From Pseudanabaena mucicola str. Chao 1806 (GTDB taxonomy: Bacteria; Cyanobacteriota; Cyanobacteriia; Pseudanabaenales; Pseudanabaenaceae), in contig NZ_CP097329.1 of NCBI RefSeq assembly GCF_030323025.1, positions 4,326,001 through 4,390,000 of the forward strand: a stretch of DNA of 64,000 bases, written 5' to 3'. The position numbers were made by a program, and so were the translations under genes. Position 1 is the stretch's first letter, and each line of letters starts with the position of its first letter. Under the pieces are notes generated by a model. That model was given only the letters and a program-made list of their open reading frames with translations. It did no database searches and was not told the origin of the DNA. Of the stretch, positions 34,558 through 43,793 are shown piece by piece.

Positions 34558-37407
34558 GTGGAGATTTCGGTGAAGCGTAATTTTATGCTCTCTTTTTTGA
34601 GTCGGGGCTTAGCTACAGCGATCGCGGTAGTGATGCTCGGTAACTTACCTCTATTTTCGCAATCATTTTTACAACTAGGGGGAGGGCAAGCACAGGCTGC
34701 TCAACCTGATCTAGTTGCTAAGACTTTAGTGCGATCGCCTGCGGCATCCAATAACTCACTAACAGGTGACGTTGTTAAAACAGTCTTAGATAATGGACTA
34801 ACTGTACTAACTAAGGAAGTTAATACGGCTCCTGTAGTCAGTGTCCAAGTTTGGTATCGCGTGGGTTCTCAAAACGAAAAACTTGGCATTACTGGTATTT
34901 CCCATCAACTTGAGCATTTGATGTTTAAAGGAACAAGAGCCCGTCCGATCCAGTTTGGACGCTTATTTAGTGCCTTGGGTAGTAATTCCAATGCTTTTAC
35001 TAGCTACGACATGACCGCCTATTTCGGTACAACTGGCAGTGATAAGCTTGAAGCCATGCTGCAACTAGAAGCCGATCGCATGGTGAACACGGTCGCAGGT
35101 GACAAGGAACTCAAAAGTGAGCGCACCGTAGTTTTGTCGGAGCTAGATGGCGGTAATAACAACCCTGGGACGAGACTATATCGGCAAGTAATGCTCGCGG
35201 CTTATCCCGATAGCTCCTATGGATGGCCAGTCATTGGCTACCGTCCTGAAGTGGAAAACTATACGGTTGAAGATATTCAAAATTATTACCGTACTTTTTA
35301 TCGTCCCGATAATGCCACCTTGGTCATCGTAGGTAATTTCGAGACGCAAGCTACGCTCAAAAAAGTGAAGGAAATCTTTGGGGCAATTCAGGCTCCACCA
35401 AAGCCCAAAGACATCCTTACTCCTGAAGCACAAAAGCAAAAACCACAGCCTCCAGAGCCAAGATCTTCCAAGGAAGTAATACGCCTCAAGGAACCAGGTA
35501 GTGTGCCTTTCTTGCAGTCGCTTTATCCGAATTTACCAAATGTCGATAGTCCTGATGTTGCGGCGATCGATGTATTAGACAATATTTTGACCTCAGGTAG
35601 AAGTTCGCGCTTCTATCAAGCATTAGTAGAGACAGGTTTAGCTAGTAGTGTTAGTGGCAGTTCATCTACGCAGATTGGCACAGGTTGGTACTTAGTAAGT
35701 GCTACCCCAACAACTGGTAGATCTCTCGAAGATCTCGATCGCCTGATCCTTGAAGAGATCGAGAAAGTCCAAAATCAACCTGTTACTCCAGAGGAACTGG
35801 AACGCGCCAAAGTTAGTATGCGGGCGACCTATATCCTGAGTAATCGGGATATTGGTTCACAGGCAAGTCAAATTGGTTACAATCAAACCGTTGCGAAGGA
35901 TTATCGCTATAGCGATCGCTACTTAGATGCAGTTGAGAAGGTCACAATCGCTGATGTACAGCGTGTCGCTAAGCAATATCTCCAAGGTGATCGCCGTGTG
36001 GTCGGATATTTCGAGCCATCGGTGATCACTGGTAGCACAGGAACAACGCCGAGCAATTCCCATTCATCGGAAGCCTTTAAACCTAGCTCTCCTGTTGATC
36101 CTGCTGAAGTCGCTAAGTATCTACCAGAGAGCGCATTGATTGCCAAAGCTGGGACTCCAACTGCGGTACAACCCGATAAATTTACTCTATCAAATGGGTT
36201 AAAGGTCTTACTATTGCGCGATCGCAGCACCCCAAGTATCACCATCGTTGGTGAAATCAAGGCTGGGGCGGGATTTGATTCTATTGAGAAGGCTGGTCTA
36301 GCTGGTATCACTGCTCAAAACCTCACGAATGGAACAACTTCTAAGGATGCGCTTACCCTTGCATCTCGACTAGAAAATCTTGGCGCAAGATTAGGATTTT
36401 CCGCAGGACGTGAAAGCGTTGGCATTTCGGGAATAGCAATAGCAAAGGATTTACCAATCGTGATCGATCAATTAGCCGATCTCATACAAAATGCCACATT
36501 TCCAGAAAAAGAATTTGATCTCAACCTTCAGCGCAATTTATTGTCTCTCAAATCTGAACTTGATAACCCATCTTCGCTAGCGAGGCGAATCTTCCAATCA
36601 ACTCTTTATCCTAAGGGGCATCCCTTTAATGCGATGAGGACAGAAAATTCCCTGAAATCTCTAAAGCGAGAAGATTTAGCTAAGTTCTATAAAACCTATT
36701 ACCGTCCCGATAATACGATTCTCACTTTGACTGGGGACTTTGATCCAGCCATTGTTAAACAGTTGCTTGAAGAGAAGCTTGGCAATTGGAATGCGAATGG
36801 CAAGGTATCGAAGTTCCAATTCCCGAAAGTGGAGCAGATTGCCCAAACCACAGAGAAACAAGAAGCTCTCGCTGGTAAGACTCAAGCCGTGACAATCATG
36901 GGACATCCTAGCATTTCCCGTTCCGATCCGCAGTACTATCCTGCGTTGGTGTTGAATCAAGTCCTTGGTGGTGATACCTTGGCAAGTCGTCTCGGTACAG
37001 AAATTCGCGATCGCCTTGGTTTGACCTATGGCATCTATAGCTATTTCCAAGCGGGTAGACCACCACAGGGCGCATTTATCGTACAGATGCAAACTAGTGG
37101 CAAGGATACACGAAAGGCGATCGCTGCTACGGTAGCGCTTCTTAAGGATGTACGAAATAAGGGCATCACCCAAGCGGAATTTGATGTTGCCAAAAAGAGC
37201 TTGATTAATAATTTCGCTACGGAATTTGCTGATCCTGACAACATTGCCGAATCTCTCCTCAGCGATGAAATCTATGGCTTGCCAGTGGGTGATTTTTACA
37301 AGTATCCACAACGCATCCAGTCCGTATCTCTAGAGCAGGTTAATCGGGCTGCTAAGGAGTTATTACAACCCGATAATCTCCTAATTGTGTCTGTAGTGCC
37401 TAAATAG
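34558..37407 (+). CDS. Two-domain M16 (insulinase-like) zinc peptidase
   Basis: Probably exported processing peptidase. A hydrophobic signal region at residues about 10-35 precedes two M16 units. The first carries the inverted zinc motif in ISHQLEHLMFKGT (H-x-x-E-H) and the downstream Glu in SERTVVLSELDGG. The second half (from about 545, KFTLSNGLKVLLLRDRSTP) lacks the zinc motif and is the expected inactive partner, with HPSISRSDPQYYPALVLNQV and RDRLGLTYGIYSYF. At 949 residues it matches cyanobacterial fused M16 proteins. The GTG at 34558 is the annotated start; an in-frame GTG at 34570 would also do. No partner gene adjacent. Confidence 0.93.
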   Translation: MEISVKRNFMLSFLSRGLATAIAVVMLGNLPLFSQSFLQLGGGQAQAAQPDLVAKTLVRSPAASNNSLTGDVVKTVLDNGLTVLTKEVNTAPVVSVQVWYRVGSQNEKLGITGISHQLEHLMFKGTRARPIQFGRLFSALGSNSNAFTSYDMTAYFGTTGSDKLEAMLQLEADRMVNTVAGDKELKSERTVVLSELDGGNNNPGTRLYRQVMLAAYPDSSYGWPVIGYRPEVENYTVEDIQNYYRTFYRPDNATLVIVGNFETQATLKKVKEIFGAIQAPPKPKDILTPEAQKQKPQPPEPRSSKEVIRLKEPGSVPFLQSLYPNLPNVDSPDVAAIDVLDNILTSGRSSRFYQALVETGLASSVSGSSSTQIGTGWYLVSATPTTGRSLEDLDRLILEEIEKVQNQPVTPEELERAKVSMRATYILSNRDIGSQASQIGYNQTVAKDYRYSDRYLDAVEKVTIADVQRVAKQYLQGDRRVVGYFEPSVITGSTGTTPSNSHSSEAFKPSSPVDPAEVAKYLPESALIAKAGTPTAVQPDKFTLSNGLKVLLLRDRSTPSITIVGEIKAGAGFDSIEKAGLAGITAQNLTNGTTSKDALTLASRLENLGARLGFSAGRESVGISGIAIAKDLPIVIDQLADLIQNATFPEKEFDLNLQRNLLSLKSELDNPSSLARRIFQSTLYPKGHPFNAMRTENSLKSLKREDLAKFYKTYYRPDNTILTLTGDFDPAIVKQLLEEKLGNWNANGKVSKFQFPKVEQIAQTTEKQEALAGKTQAVTIMGHPSISRSDPQYYPALVLNQVLGGDTLASRLGTEIRDRLGLTYGIYSYFQAGRPPQGAFIVQMQTSGKDTRKAIAATVALLKDVRNKGITQAEFDVAKKSLINNFATEFADPDNIAESLLSDEIYGLPVGDFYKYPQRIQSVSLEQVNRAAKELLQPDNLLIVSVVPK

Positions 37408-37452
37408 GGATTATTGCCCCGCCTAATGCGAGGTAATAATTCCTATTTAGGT

Positions 37453-37490
37453 TAAGGAGGGTCGGCGCGAAGTGCCGACCCTCCTTACCT
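37453..37490. repeat. Hairpin after the M16 peptidase gene
   Basis: AAGGAGGGTCGGC / GCCGACCCTCCTT around GCGAAGT. Lies between two converging genes, before the stronger terminator at 37513. Confidence 0.5.
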
Positions 37491-37512
37491 CAAAAATATT
37501 AAGTAGTGCCAT

Positions 37513-37550
37513 TAAAAAGGGTGGTATCGCTAAGTTATACCACCCTTTTT
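37513..37550. terminator. Bidirectional rho-independent terminator
   Basis: AAAAAGGGTGGTAT / ATACCACCCTTTTT: a GC stem flanked by A-run and T-run on both strands, exactly between the convergent M16 and HNH genes. It overlaps the first two bases of the HNH gene's stop. Confidence 0.75.
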
Positions 37551-38043
37551 AGTGAATAATATATTTCTGCCATTCGTCATGATTCCCTGACCTTAAATAT
37601 TTTGTTACTTCAAAATGCAAACCACTATGGGGGCGACGCGGTTGTTTCTTGAGGGGCATCCCTGCTTCCTTCGGTGTGCGGTTGCCTTTCTTCACATTAC
37701 ACCGCACACAAGCTGTAATAATGTTGTCCCAACTATCAACACCACCACGCGATCGCGGCAAAACATGATCGAGGGTTAGGTCATCCCCTGTATGCCCACA
37801 GTACTGACAGGAATGGGCATCACGATGGAGGATGTTACGACGGGTAAGCGGAATTTCTTTATAGGGAATACTGACATATTGCAGCATTCGGATTACTGAG
37901 GGTAGTGGCATCCCTGGATAGACCATCTTGCCATTATGTTCAACTTGTTCCGCTTTACCTTTTATGACCAACACAATTGCACGCTGCCAATTGGTAATGT
38001 TCAGCGGCTCATAGGATGCGTTTAGAACAAGGACTTTTGCCAT
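37549..38043 (-). CDS. HNH endonuclease family protein
   Basis: A 164-residue protein typical of cyanobacteria, with a beta-beta-alpha-metal nuclease module. Zinc cysteines are in HSCQYCGHTG and TACVRCNVKKGNR, and the HNH catalytic core reads LDHVLPRSRGGVDSWDNII. The N-terminal 75 residues (MAKVLVLNASYEPLNITNWQ) are a conserved domain of unknown role. Housekeeping or repair-related function is likely because it is widespread outside of mobile elements; substrate unknown. The start ATG at 38043 gives the standard N terminus. Confidence 0.92.
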   Translation of the reverse strand: MAKVLVLNASYEPLNITNWQRAIVLVIKGKAEQVEHNGKMVYPGMPLPSVIRMLQYVSIPYKEIPLTRRNILHRDAHSCQYCGHTGDDLTLDHVLPRSRGGVDSWDNIITACVRCNVKKGNRTPKEAGMPLKKQPRRPHSGLHFEVTKYLRSGNHDEWQKYIIH

Positions 38044-38171
38044 TAATATCCAGCGAACTCACAAAAGATGCTAGCACAGCTAACCAAAAATCTACACACA
38101 TCTTGGATAACTAAAATAAAAATCAGGTTTGCTGATTTTTACAGCACTTCGCGCTAGAACTAGAGATATAG

Positions 38172-38264
38172 CTACAGCAATCATAAATGGTTAAGTGGAA
38201 GCGCTCCCGAAAGGGGAGCGCTTCCACTAACCCAAAAATCTACCAATGATTTAGGATTGCTATA
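38172..38264. repeat. Inverted-repeat element (family D, copy 2)
   Basis: CTACAGCAATCATAAATGG at the left and ATGATTTAGGATTGCTATA at the right, with AAGCGCTCCCGAAAGGGGAG in the middle. It directly abuts a family A element (38265-38368), so two different small elements are nested or tandem here. The 38044-38394 gap holds nothing else. Confidence 0.75.
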
Positions 38265-38368
38265 TAAGTAGCTAGACATAAGTAAACTAAAAACCGAGAA
38301 TTTTGTTCCGCCCGCTACGCGGGCGGAACAAAATCTGGTTTTTAGTTTTAATTAAGTTGAGCTACTTA
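38265..38368. repeat. Inverted-repeat element (family A, copy 4)
   Basis: TAAGTAGCTAGACATAAG at the left, AATTAAGTTGAGCTACTTA at the right, inner stem TTCCGCCCGC / GCGGGCGGAA. Same orientation as copies 1 and 2. Confidence 0.8.
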
Positions 38369-38394
38369 CAAGATTTTTATTGGATACCAATTGA

Positions 38395-39621
38395 TTACAT
38401 TCCGATTAGTTGGGCAACTCGCATTGCTGAGGCGATCGCCCCTTCATGTAAACCATCACCAAGATAGGCTCCCGCATAATAGGTATGGTTTTCACCATTG
38501 GTGTCTATAACTTCATTGCGATAATGCAAAGCTTCCACTGTATATAGTGGCGTATCATGTTTCTGAACATGAATGATTTTATCTGTAGCGATCGCCTGAT
38601 CTAAATGAAAAGCGAGGCTATATTGCTGTGGCGATCGCAAACCGCATAGTTGATTTAAAGAAGCGTTATATCCCCATCCATCAGACGTTTGAAAGAAATC
38701 AAACTCCGAAGCTTGCTTAATACCATATTGGGTATACAAGGAAGTATCAGTATGGATTATGGTTTGGGCATGATTGCATTGCCAAGCGGAGAAACGTTTT
38801 GATTCCTCAAAAGTCGGATCAACAAGTAACTTGAGAATGCGATCGGGTGGTGTGGCAAAAACTACTTTGTCAAATAGCTCAATTCTGTCATCAGCAAATT
38901 GAATCTGCACTGATGTATCGATGCGTCTAATTTCGGTAATTTTATTATTGAGCAGAATCTTGCCCCGAAACCTTTCTAGAATTTTTTCAATATAGGAATA
39001 TACACCTCCCTTAATTCTTACCCATTTAGCAAATACATAATCGCGTAATGCAGGGATGACTAATTCGGCAGGAAAATTATCAATCAATTCCAATGGCATT
39101 GAGTAACTATACATCGTTAGCAGTTTTAACCAATCACAGCGAATACATCTAGGCTTCAAGTAATAGGACATTGGGTGATCGTGAAGTTCTTTAGCTTGAG
39201 CAGAATGTAAGGTAATCCATAGTCCTGCTGATCGCGCATAGAGTGTATCTATTCGCAGATATTCGATTAGTCGCTGTAAGCCTGTGAAGTTTTTTTGAAT
39301 CATCACTGCTGATAGGAAATGACGACCATCTGCTAAAAACAGCCCTGAACCGACCTGTACAGGCTCTAATTCAACTTCTAATTCCTGCATTAAATCCAAA
39401 AAGCTATGAAATGCAACGGGAAACTCTAGTACACCGCTTTCCAGCAGAAATTCGCAATTAGCATGACTTGCTTGTACATTTTTATTCAATGTCCGAATAT
39501 GACCACCCAACGTCGGCTGTTCTTCGAGAACAGTTACAAAATGCCCCTGTTTATCCAGCAGATAAGCCGTCACCATGCCGCTTGCGCCGCCACCAATAAC
39601 TGCTATTTTCATATTCATCAC
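38395..39621 (-). CDS. FAD-dependent oxidoreductase (predicted NAD/FAD-binding, COG2907-like)
   Basis: A 408-residue flavoprotein. The N terminus carries the Rossmann dinucleotide fingerprint AVIGGGASGMVTAYLL with the ribose-binding acid in TVLEEQPTLGGHI. The C terminus ends with the FAD motif YAGAYLGDGLHEGAIASAM, like amine-oxidase/desaturase-type enzymes. The middle contains FDKVVFATPPDRILKLLVDP. Substrate unknown; similar proteins act in lipid or carotenoid modification. ATG at 39621 or 39618 or 39612 could be the start. It is downstream of another flavoenzyme gene on the same strand, from which it is separated by a palindrome. Confidence 0.8.
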   Translation of the reverse strand: MMNMKIAVIGGGASGMVTAYLLDKQGHFVTVLEEQPTLGGHIRTLNKNVQASHANCEFLLESGVLEFPVAFHSFLDLMQELEVELEPVQVGSGLFLADGRHFLSAVMIQKNFTGLQRLIEYLRIDTLYARSAGLWITLHSAQAKELHDHPMSYYLKPRCIRCDWLKLLTMYSYSMPLELIDNFPAELVIPALRDYVFAKWVRIKGGVYSYIEKILERFRGKILLNNKITEIRRIDTSVQIQFADDRIELFDKVVFATPPDRILKLLVDPTFEESKRFSAWQCNHAQTIIHTDTSLYTQYGIKQASEFDFFQTSDGWGYNASLNQLCGLRSPQQYSLAFHLDQAIATDKIIHVQKHDTPLYTVEALHYRNEVIDTNGENHTYYAGAYLGDGLHEGAIASAMRVAQLIGM

Positions 39622-39686
39622 CTGAATGAAGTATTAGAGCGAATTACAAGATTTCTTAGTTCTGATTACAGTGCAGATGTAATACC

Positions 39687-39720
39687 AATTCACGAAAGTG
39701 TTGCAACACTTTCGTGAATT
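39687..39720. repeat. Perfect palindrome between two flavoenzyme genes
   Basis: AATTCACGAAAGTGTTG and its exact inverse, 34 bp in total. Lies 65 bp upstream of the shorter flavoenzyme gene. It may be a repeat core or an operator; no second copy is seen in the window. Confidence 0.5.
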
Positions 39721-39748
39721 AAAACCAAACCCAGTAAGATTTTTTAAA

Positions 39749-39775
39749 ACTAAAAATGGTATAGCCATTTTTAGT
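39749..39775 (-). terminator. Rho-independent terminator of the COG1233-like gene
   Basis: On the minus strand ACTAAAAATGG / CCATTTTTAGT is followed by TTTAAAAAATC. It starts at the stop codon of the gene ending at 39775. Confidence 0.6.
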
Positions 39776-41304
39776 TAAGGAATTGTATCTCCTGATAAAT
39801 GTTGATATAGCCTTGCTCCTGTCCAAAATGTTGGTGCAAAACCAGGATAACCAGAGGAAGCATTGCAAAAATAGAAATTCTTAAGCGATGACTCGTAATT
39901 CAACCGACCAATACCCATATTCCGAGGTGTTAAGCTCGAACCATAGGAATTACCATCGGGACAGCCACAGAATCTTTCATTAGTCGTGGGACTACCAGTA
40001 ATTTTGAAAACGATATATTGCCGCAAATTAGGAATGTAGTTCTTTTCGACAACATCAAGAATTGATTCCAAAATCTCTTCTTTTTTCTGGCGATAGGCTT
40101 TGGGGTCAGTATCCTGCAATTGCTTGAAATACCTGTAATTAGCTACTGTCAAGAATTCTATGATTTGACATCCTTCAGGACAATCGCGTTCTTCTTCAGT
40201 CAAAAGTGTGGGTGTTGTAATCGCAAAGCTAGGATTAGAGAAGTCATGCTTGTTATACATCTGAACAAAGGATTCATTGAGATCACGATGTCCTGAATGA
40301 AAAGTGTTCCACTTGCCAAAGCCGTACTGCTGCAAATCAAGATCCTTGACAACACAGTACGCCATAAAGTTAGAGGGCGAGTAGTCATAGCCCAGCTTTT
40401 GGCGAATTGGTTTAGAGAATTTTTCTAGACCAATCATATGTGCGGCTTTTTGTGGATCAATATTACAAATCACGGTTTTGCCTGTAAACTCACAGGTTTG
40501 ATGCGATCGCAAATCCTTTGCTTCGACACCAATTACCGCACCATCTTGAACTCGAAAATTGGTCACTTCATGATTGAGCAAAACCTCACCACTATTTTCC
40601 TGAATGACCTTCACTAAGGAATTAATCACATGCTCAAAGTGCTTAGTTGGATAAAATGCTCCCTTTTGATAACCTGTGAATAAAATCACCCAAGCATAAA
40701 AAGAAAGTTGATTTGGCGGTAATAAAAAATCTGGCCATTGTAGGGCTAACAGGGTTTGAGCTTCCAGTGGCAATTGGAATTTGTCAAAAACATCTTGGAG
40801 CGTACTATTCAAATATTTCAAAGCACAGAATACTGCGCCAAAACTTTGAAAAAGCTGACTAGGAATGATGGGAGGTGCTAACTTTTCTAATCCCTCACTT
40901 GTTTTTTGCAATTCATTAATAAACTTCCTGATTTGAGTCGCATCTTTAGGAAATAGGTCGGACAATCTGCGGATTAACTCCTCCGATGAGGATGGAATTT
41001 GCAGCGCGTAATTGGGCATGTGCATATGGTCAAAACCATCGCGATCGTAATGCTCAAAGGTAACGGACTTGTCCAGATCTAGTTTTTGTAAAACTTGATG
41101 AACAGGTTGTCCTTCACCACAGTTCCACACATAATGAAGCTGAGCATTAAATTTATATTTATGTGCCATTGTAAAAGTATGTCCAAAACCTCCTGCATGT
41201 TCATGGGCTTCTAGGAGTTGGACTTTTTTACCAGATTTTGCCATCAAAGCTGCAAATACCAAAGCGGATATACCGCTACCGACAATCAAATAATCTGTCT
41301 TCAT
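39775..41304 (-). CDS. Phytoene desaturase / retinol saturase-like FAD oxidoreductase
   Basis: Member of the COG1233 group (phytoene desaturase, carotene isomerase, all-trans-retinol 13,14-reductase). The dinucleotide fingerprint YLIVGSGISALVFAALMA is followed by VQLLEAHEHAGGFGHTF. The C-terminal FAD motif is in SLKNFYFCNASSGYPGFAPT. I place the start at the ATG giving MKTDYLIVG (41304), since an upstream ATG at 41328 adds eight residues before the fingerprint. About 509 residues. The substrate cannot be told; CrtISO and CrtO lie in the same superfamily. The sequence around HTFTMAHKYKFNAQLHYV is closer to retinol-saturase-like proteins. Confidence 0.85.
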   Translation of the reverse strand: MKTDYLIVGSGISALVFAALMAKSGKKVQLLEAHEHAGGFGHTFTMAHKYKFNAQLHYVWNCGEGQPVHQVLQKLDLDKSVTFEHYDRDGFDHMHMPNYALQIPSSSEELIRRLSDLFPKDATQIRKFINELQKTSEGLEKLAPPIIPSQLFQSFGAVFCALKYLNSTLQDVFDKFQLPLEAQTLLALQWPDFLLPPNQLSFYAWVILFTGYQKGAFYPTKHFEHVINSLVKVIQENSGEVLLNHEVTNFRVQDGAVIGVEAKDLRSHQTCEFTGKTVICNIDPQKAAHMIGLEKFSKPIRQKLGYDYSPSNFMAYCVVKDLDLQQYGFGKWNTFHSGHRDLNESFVQMYNKHDFSNPSFAITTPTLLTEEERDCPEGCQIIEFLTVANYRYFKQLQDTDPKAYRQKKEEILESILDVVEKNYIPNLRQYIVFKITGSPTTNERFCGCPDGNSYGSSLTPRNMGIGRLNYESSLKNFYFCNASSGYPGFAPTFWTGARLYQHLSGDTIP

Positions 41305-41572
41305 TTTGCCTCTCCTACAGCAATACAAAGATTTGGTAGGTTTTAGAAGTCGATCGTTGCGTCTAGGAATATATGCCTTAATTTTACTTGGTTAGTTTAA
41401 GAAACAGTAATTTAGAAGTTAGATTCGGTTCAAATCAAGCTAAATCGGTTTAAAAATTTACATTTATGAGGTACAGAGAATAGTTTCCCCGCCGAATGCG
41501 GGGTGAGATGAAGTGCGTTATGTCTAGGCGATCGCTTATGATGTTTGAATATAAGGCACAAAGTCAGGAGCT

Positions 41573-41794
41573 ATGTGTATGATAGTGAATACGTCTTTTA
41601 ATCAGGTTTTGGATTTGATAGAGGCTATGCCTGATGAAGAACAAATGATTCTATTTGATTTAATCAATAGAAGAAGGTCTGAGCGCAGGCGTGATGAGAT
41701 TGCGGCAAATATTGAGGCGGCTGCTAAGGAGTATGAGCAGGGTCAGGTTTTTCGTGGCAGTGTTGATGATGTTATGGCTGAGTTGCTGAAATGA
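41573..41794 (+). CDS. Antitoxin of a RelE-type toxin-antitoxin pair
   Basis: A 73-residue acidic/helical protein (VLDLIEAMPDEEQMILFDLI, RRRSERRRDEIAANIEAA) that precedes a RelE-family toxin with an ATGA overlap. The toxin-binding tail VDDVMAELLK is typical. No DNA-binding domain is obvious. Start ATG at 41573 or 41579. Confidence 0.8.
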   Translation: MCMIVNTSFNQVLDLIEAMPDEEQMILFDLINRRRSERRRDEIAANIEAAAKEYEQGQVFRGSVDDVMAELLK

Positions 41795-42075
41795 GAGCTT
41801 TAGTATTTGCTTCTTCATTTAAACGTTCTTTCAAGGCTTTGATTCGTGAGAAGAAGGGTATTGAATTAAAGATATCGGAAAAGCTTGATTTGCTGGTTAG
41901 AGATCCTTTTCATCCTTCTTTAAGGACTCATAAGCTTAAAGGTAAGCTGTCTGGCGCATGGGCTTGTACGGTTGAATATGACTGCCGAATTGTATTCAAC
42001 TTTGCAAAAAATCCTGATTCAGGCGAAGAGGAAATTTTCTTGATTGATGTTGGTACGCATGATGATGTTTATTAG
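41791..42075 (+). CDS. RelE/YafQ-type mRNA interferase toxin
   Basis: A 94-residue RelE-superfamily protein: FASSFKRSFKALIRE at the start, then HKLKGKLSGAWACTVEYDCR and IVFNF, then LIDVGTHDDVY at the end. This order is that of RelE/YafQ toxins, which cleave mRNA in the ribosomal A site; the catalytic basic residues (Lys, Arg) and the C-terminal His/Tyr are present. Probably intact. It ends 15 bp before hsdS, so the toxin gene and hsdS may share a transcript. Confidence 0.85.
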   Translation: MRALVFASSFKRSFKALIREKKGIELKISEKLDLLVRDPFHPSLRTHKLKGKLSGAWACTVEYDCRIVFNFAKNPDSGEEEIFLIDVGTHDDVY

Positions 42076-42090
42076 GAACGAGGTTGGGTT

Positions 42091-43374
42091 ATGAGTGATG
42101 ATTTGCCGATGGGGTGGAGTAGGGCTGCATTAACAGAAGTTATTGAACTTCATGACAGTAAAAGAATTCCATTAAATCAACAGCAAAGAAGCTTGCGACA
42201 GGGAATTTATCCCTATTATGGAGCAAATGGTCAAGTAGACTCTATAGATGATTTCCTGTTTGAAGGTGAATATATTCTTTTAGCTGAAGATGGAGGATAC
42301 TTTGATGATCCATCTAGAAGTGTTGCTTATGAGGTATCTGGACGTTTTTGGGTTAATAATCATGCACACATATTATCAACTAGAGAAATTCCTAGAAAAT
42401 TCCTCACATATGCTTTGAATAATATTGACTGGATGTCTTATGTGGGTGGATCTACAAGATTAAAATTAACTCAAGAAGGCATGAAACGAGTATTAATCCC
42501 AATCCCGCCACTTAATGAACAACGGCGGATTGTGGATAAGTTGGATCGGATAGGCGATCGCCACCGCACGGCGCGTAATGAGCTAAACCACATCCCAAAA
42601 CTAATTGCGCGTTACAAACAATCTGTTTTAGCTGCTGCTTGCTCTGGCAAATTAACAGAAGATTTTCGACTATCGAATTCATTATCAATATCTTCAATAT
42701 CTCTATCTGAAGTATGTAATTCGATTTCCGATGGAGATCATCAAGCTCCACCAAGATCAGAAACAGGCATACCTTTTATTACAATTTCAGCAATAAATGA
42801 TGGTTCTTTAAGTCTAAATAAAGCCACCAGATTTGTTCCCAAAAGTTATTTTGAATCTCTATCTAAAATTCGCAAGCCTGAAATAGACGACATATTATTT
42901 ACTGTTACAGGCTCAATCGGAATTCCAGTAATTGTTGATACTGATGAACCGTTTGTCTTTCAGCGTCATATTGCGATTCTCAAAGCAAACAAGAATATTA
43001 TTCTTGCAAAGTATTTGCTATACGCTTTAGGTTCTGATCAAATTCAAAAACAAGCTCTTAATATCGCAACAGGAACAGCACAACTAACTATCCCATTAGG
43101 CGGATTAAGAAACTTCCAGATTCAACTTCCATCTTTAGAAGAACAAAAGGAAATTGTTCGGCGGGTTGAGAAAATGTTTGCGAAGATCGACATGATAGAG
43201 CAGGAATATCAAAAAGCGGCGAAACTTTGCGATAGATTGGAACAGGCGACATTAGCAAAAGCATTTCGGGGTGAACTTGTACCGCAAGACCCTAACGACG
43301 AGCCAGCATCGGTACTGTTGGAACAAGTAAAAAGGGAAAAGGAAAAAGGAAAAAAGGGAGTAAAATCAAAGTAG
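42091..43374 (+). CDS. hsdS: Type I restriction-modification specificity subunit
   Basis: Sets DNA recognition for both methylation and restriction. The 427 residues hold two target-recognition domains (about 6-135 and 205-345) separated by two conserved helical spacers. The central spacer reads PPLNEQRRIVDKLDRIGDRH and the distal one SLEEQKEIVRRVEKMFAKID. Both are complete, and the tail GELVPQDPNDEPASVLLEQ is normal up to a lysine-rich end. The partners hsdR and hsdM start 3.4 kb downstream, separated by toxin-antitoxin remnants and an IS. That is unusual, because S is normally next to M. A copy of its last 56 bp is found at 43763-43823. Confidence 0.92.
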   Translation: MSDDLPMGWSRAALTEVIELHDSKRIPLNQQQRSLRQGIYPYYGANGQVDSIDDFLFEGEYILLAEDGGYFDDPSRSVAYEVSGRFWVNNHAHILSTREIPRKFLTYALNNIDWMSYVGGSTRLKLTQEGMKRVLIPIPPLNEQRRIVDKLDRIGDRHRTARNELNHIPKLIARYKQSVLAAACSGKLTEDFRLSNSLSISSISLSEVCNSISDGDHQAPPRSETGIPFITISAINDGSLSLNKATRFVPKSYFESLSKIRKPEIDDILFTVTGSIGIPVIVDTDEPFVFQRHIAILKANKNIILAKYLLYALGSDQIQKQALNIATGTAQLTIPLGGLRNFQIQLPSLEEQKEIVRRVEKMFAKIDMIEQEYQKAAKLCDRLEQATLAKAFRGELVPQDPNDEPASVLLEQVKREKEKGKKGVKSK

Positions 43375-43395
43375 TGATCTCTAGAGAGGTGAGCG

Positions 43396-43620
43396 ATGAG
43401 TCCTTTATTAGAAAAAGTTCTAGCAGAAGTTGATCGGTTTGATCTTCAGGAACAGTTGACCGTAATTTCGCACTTGATCGGGCGCTGGCAGCACCCCACC
43501 AACCAATTACCAAAAACAAGCTTTAGCCGTCAGGATTTATTTGGTTGCCTACGCGGTCAAATTGTCATGAGAGACGATTTTAATGCTCCCCTCAACGATT
43601 TTGCCGAGTACATGGAATGA
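43396..43620 (+). CDS. Antitoxin (partner of a truncated VapC)
   Basis: A 74-residue protein, LEKVLAEVDRFDLQEQLTVI at the start and FNAPLNDFAEYME at the C-terminal end, which fits the pattern of short cyanobacterial VapB-like antitoxins that neutralise PIN toxins through a Phe/Glu-rich C-terminal peptide. Its stop overlaps the start of the next gene as ATGA. The toxin it should pair with is truncated. Confidence 0.7.
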   Translation: MSPLLEKVLAEVDRFDLQEQLTVISHLIGRWQHPTNQLPKTSFSRQDLFGCLRGQIVMRDDFNAPLNDFAEYME

Positions 43621-43793
43621 ACTTATTACTAGACACCCACATCCTGATTTGGTTAATCGATGGTAGTGAAAAGCTGAACCAAACTGCAAGGTATGCGATC
43701 GAAGATGAAAGCAATAGTTTGTATCTTAGTATTGCCAGTCTATGCAGTAAAAACACTATGGTGAGCCAGCATCGGTACTGTTGGCACAAGTAA
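43617..43793 (+). pseudogene. Truncated VapC-type PIN toxin (first 42 residues)
   Basis: Begins MNLLLDTHILIWLIDGSEKL, the typical PIN start with the first catalytic Asp, and continues to SNSLYLSIASL, after which sequence is foreign. From about 43743 the DNA changes to a short linker and then the duplicated hsdS tail. The remaining catalytic acids of the PIN domain are lost, so no ribonuclease activity is expected. Too short for a normal gene (58 codons in all). Confidence 0.75.
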
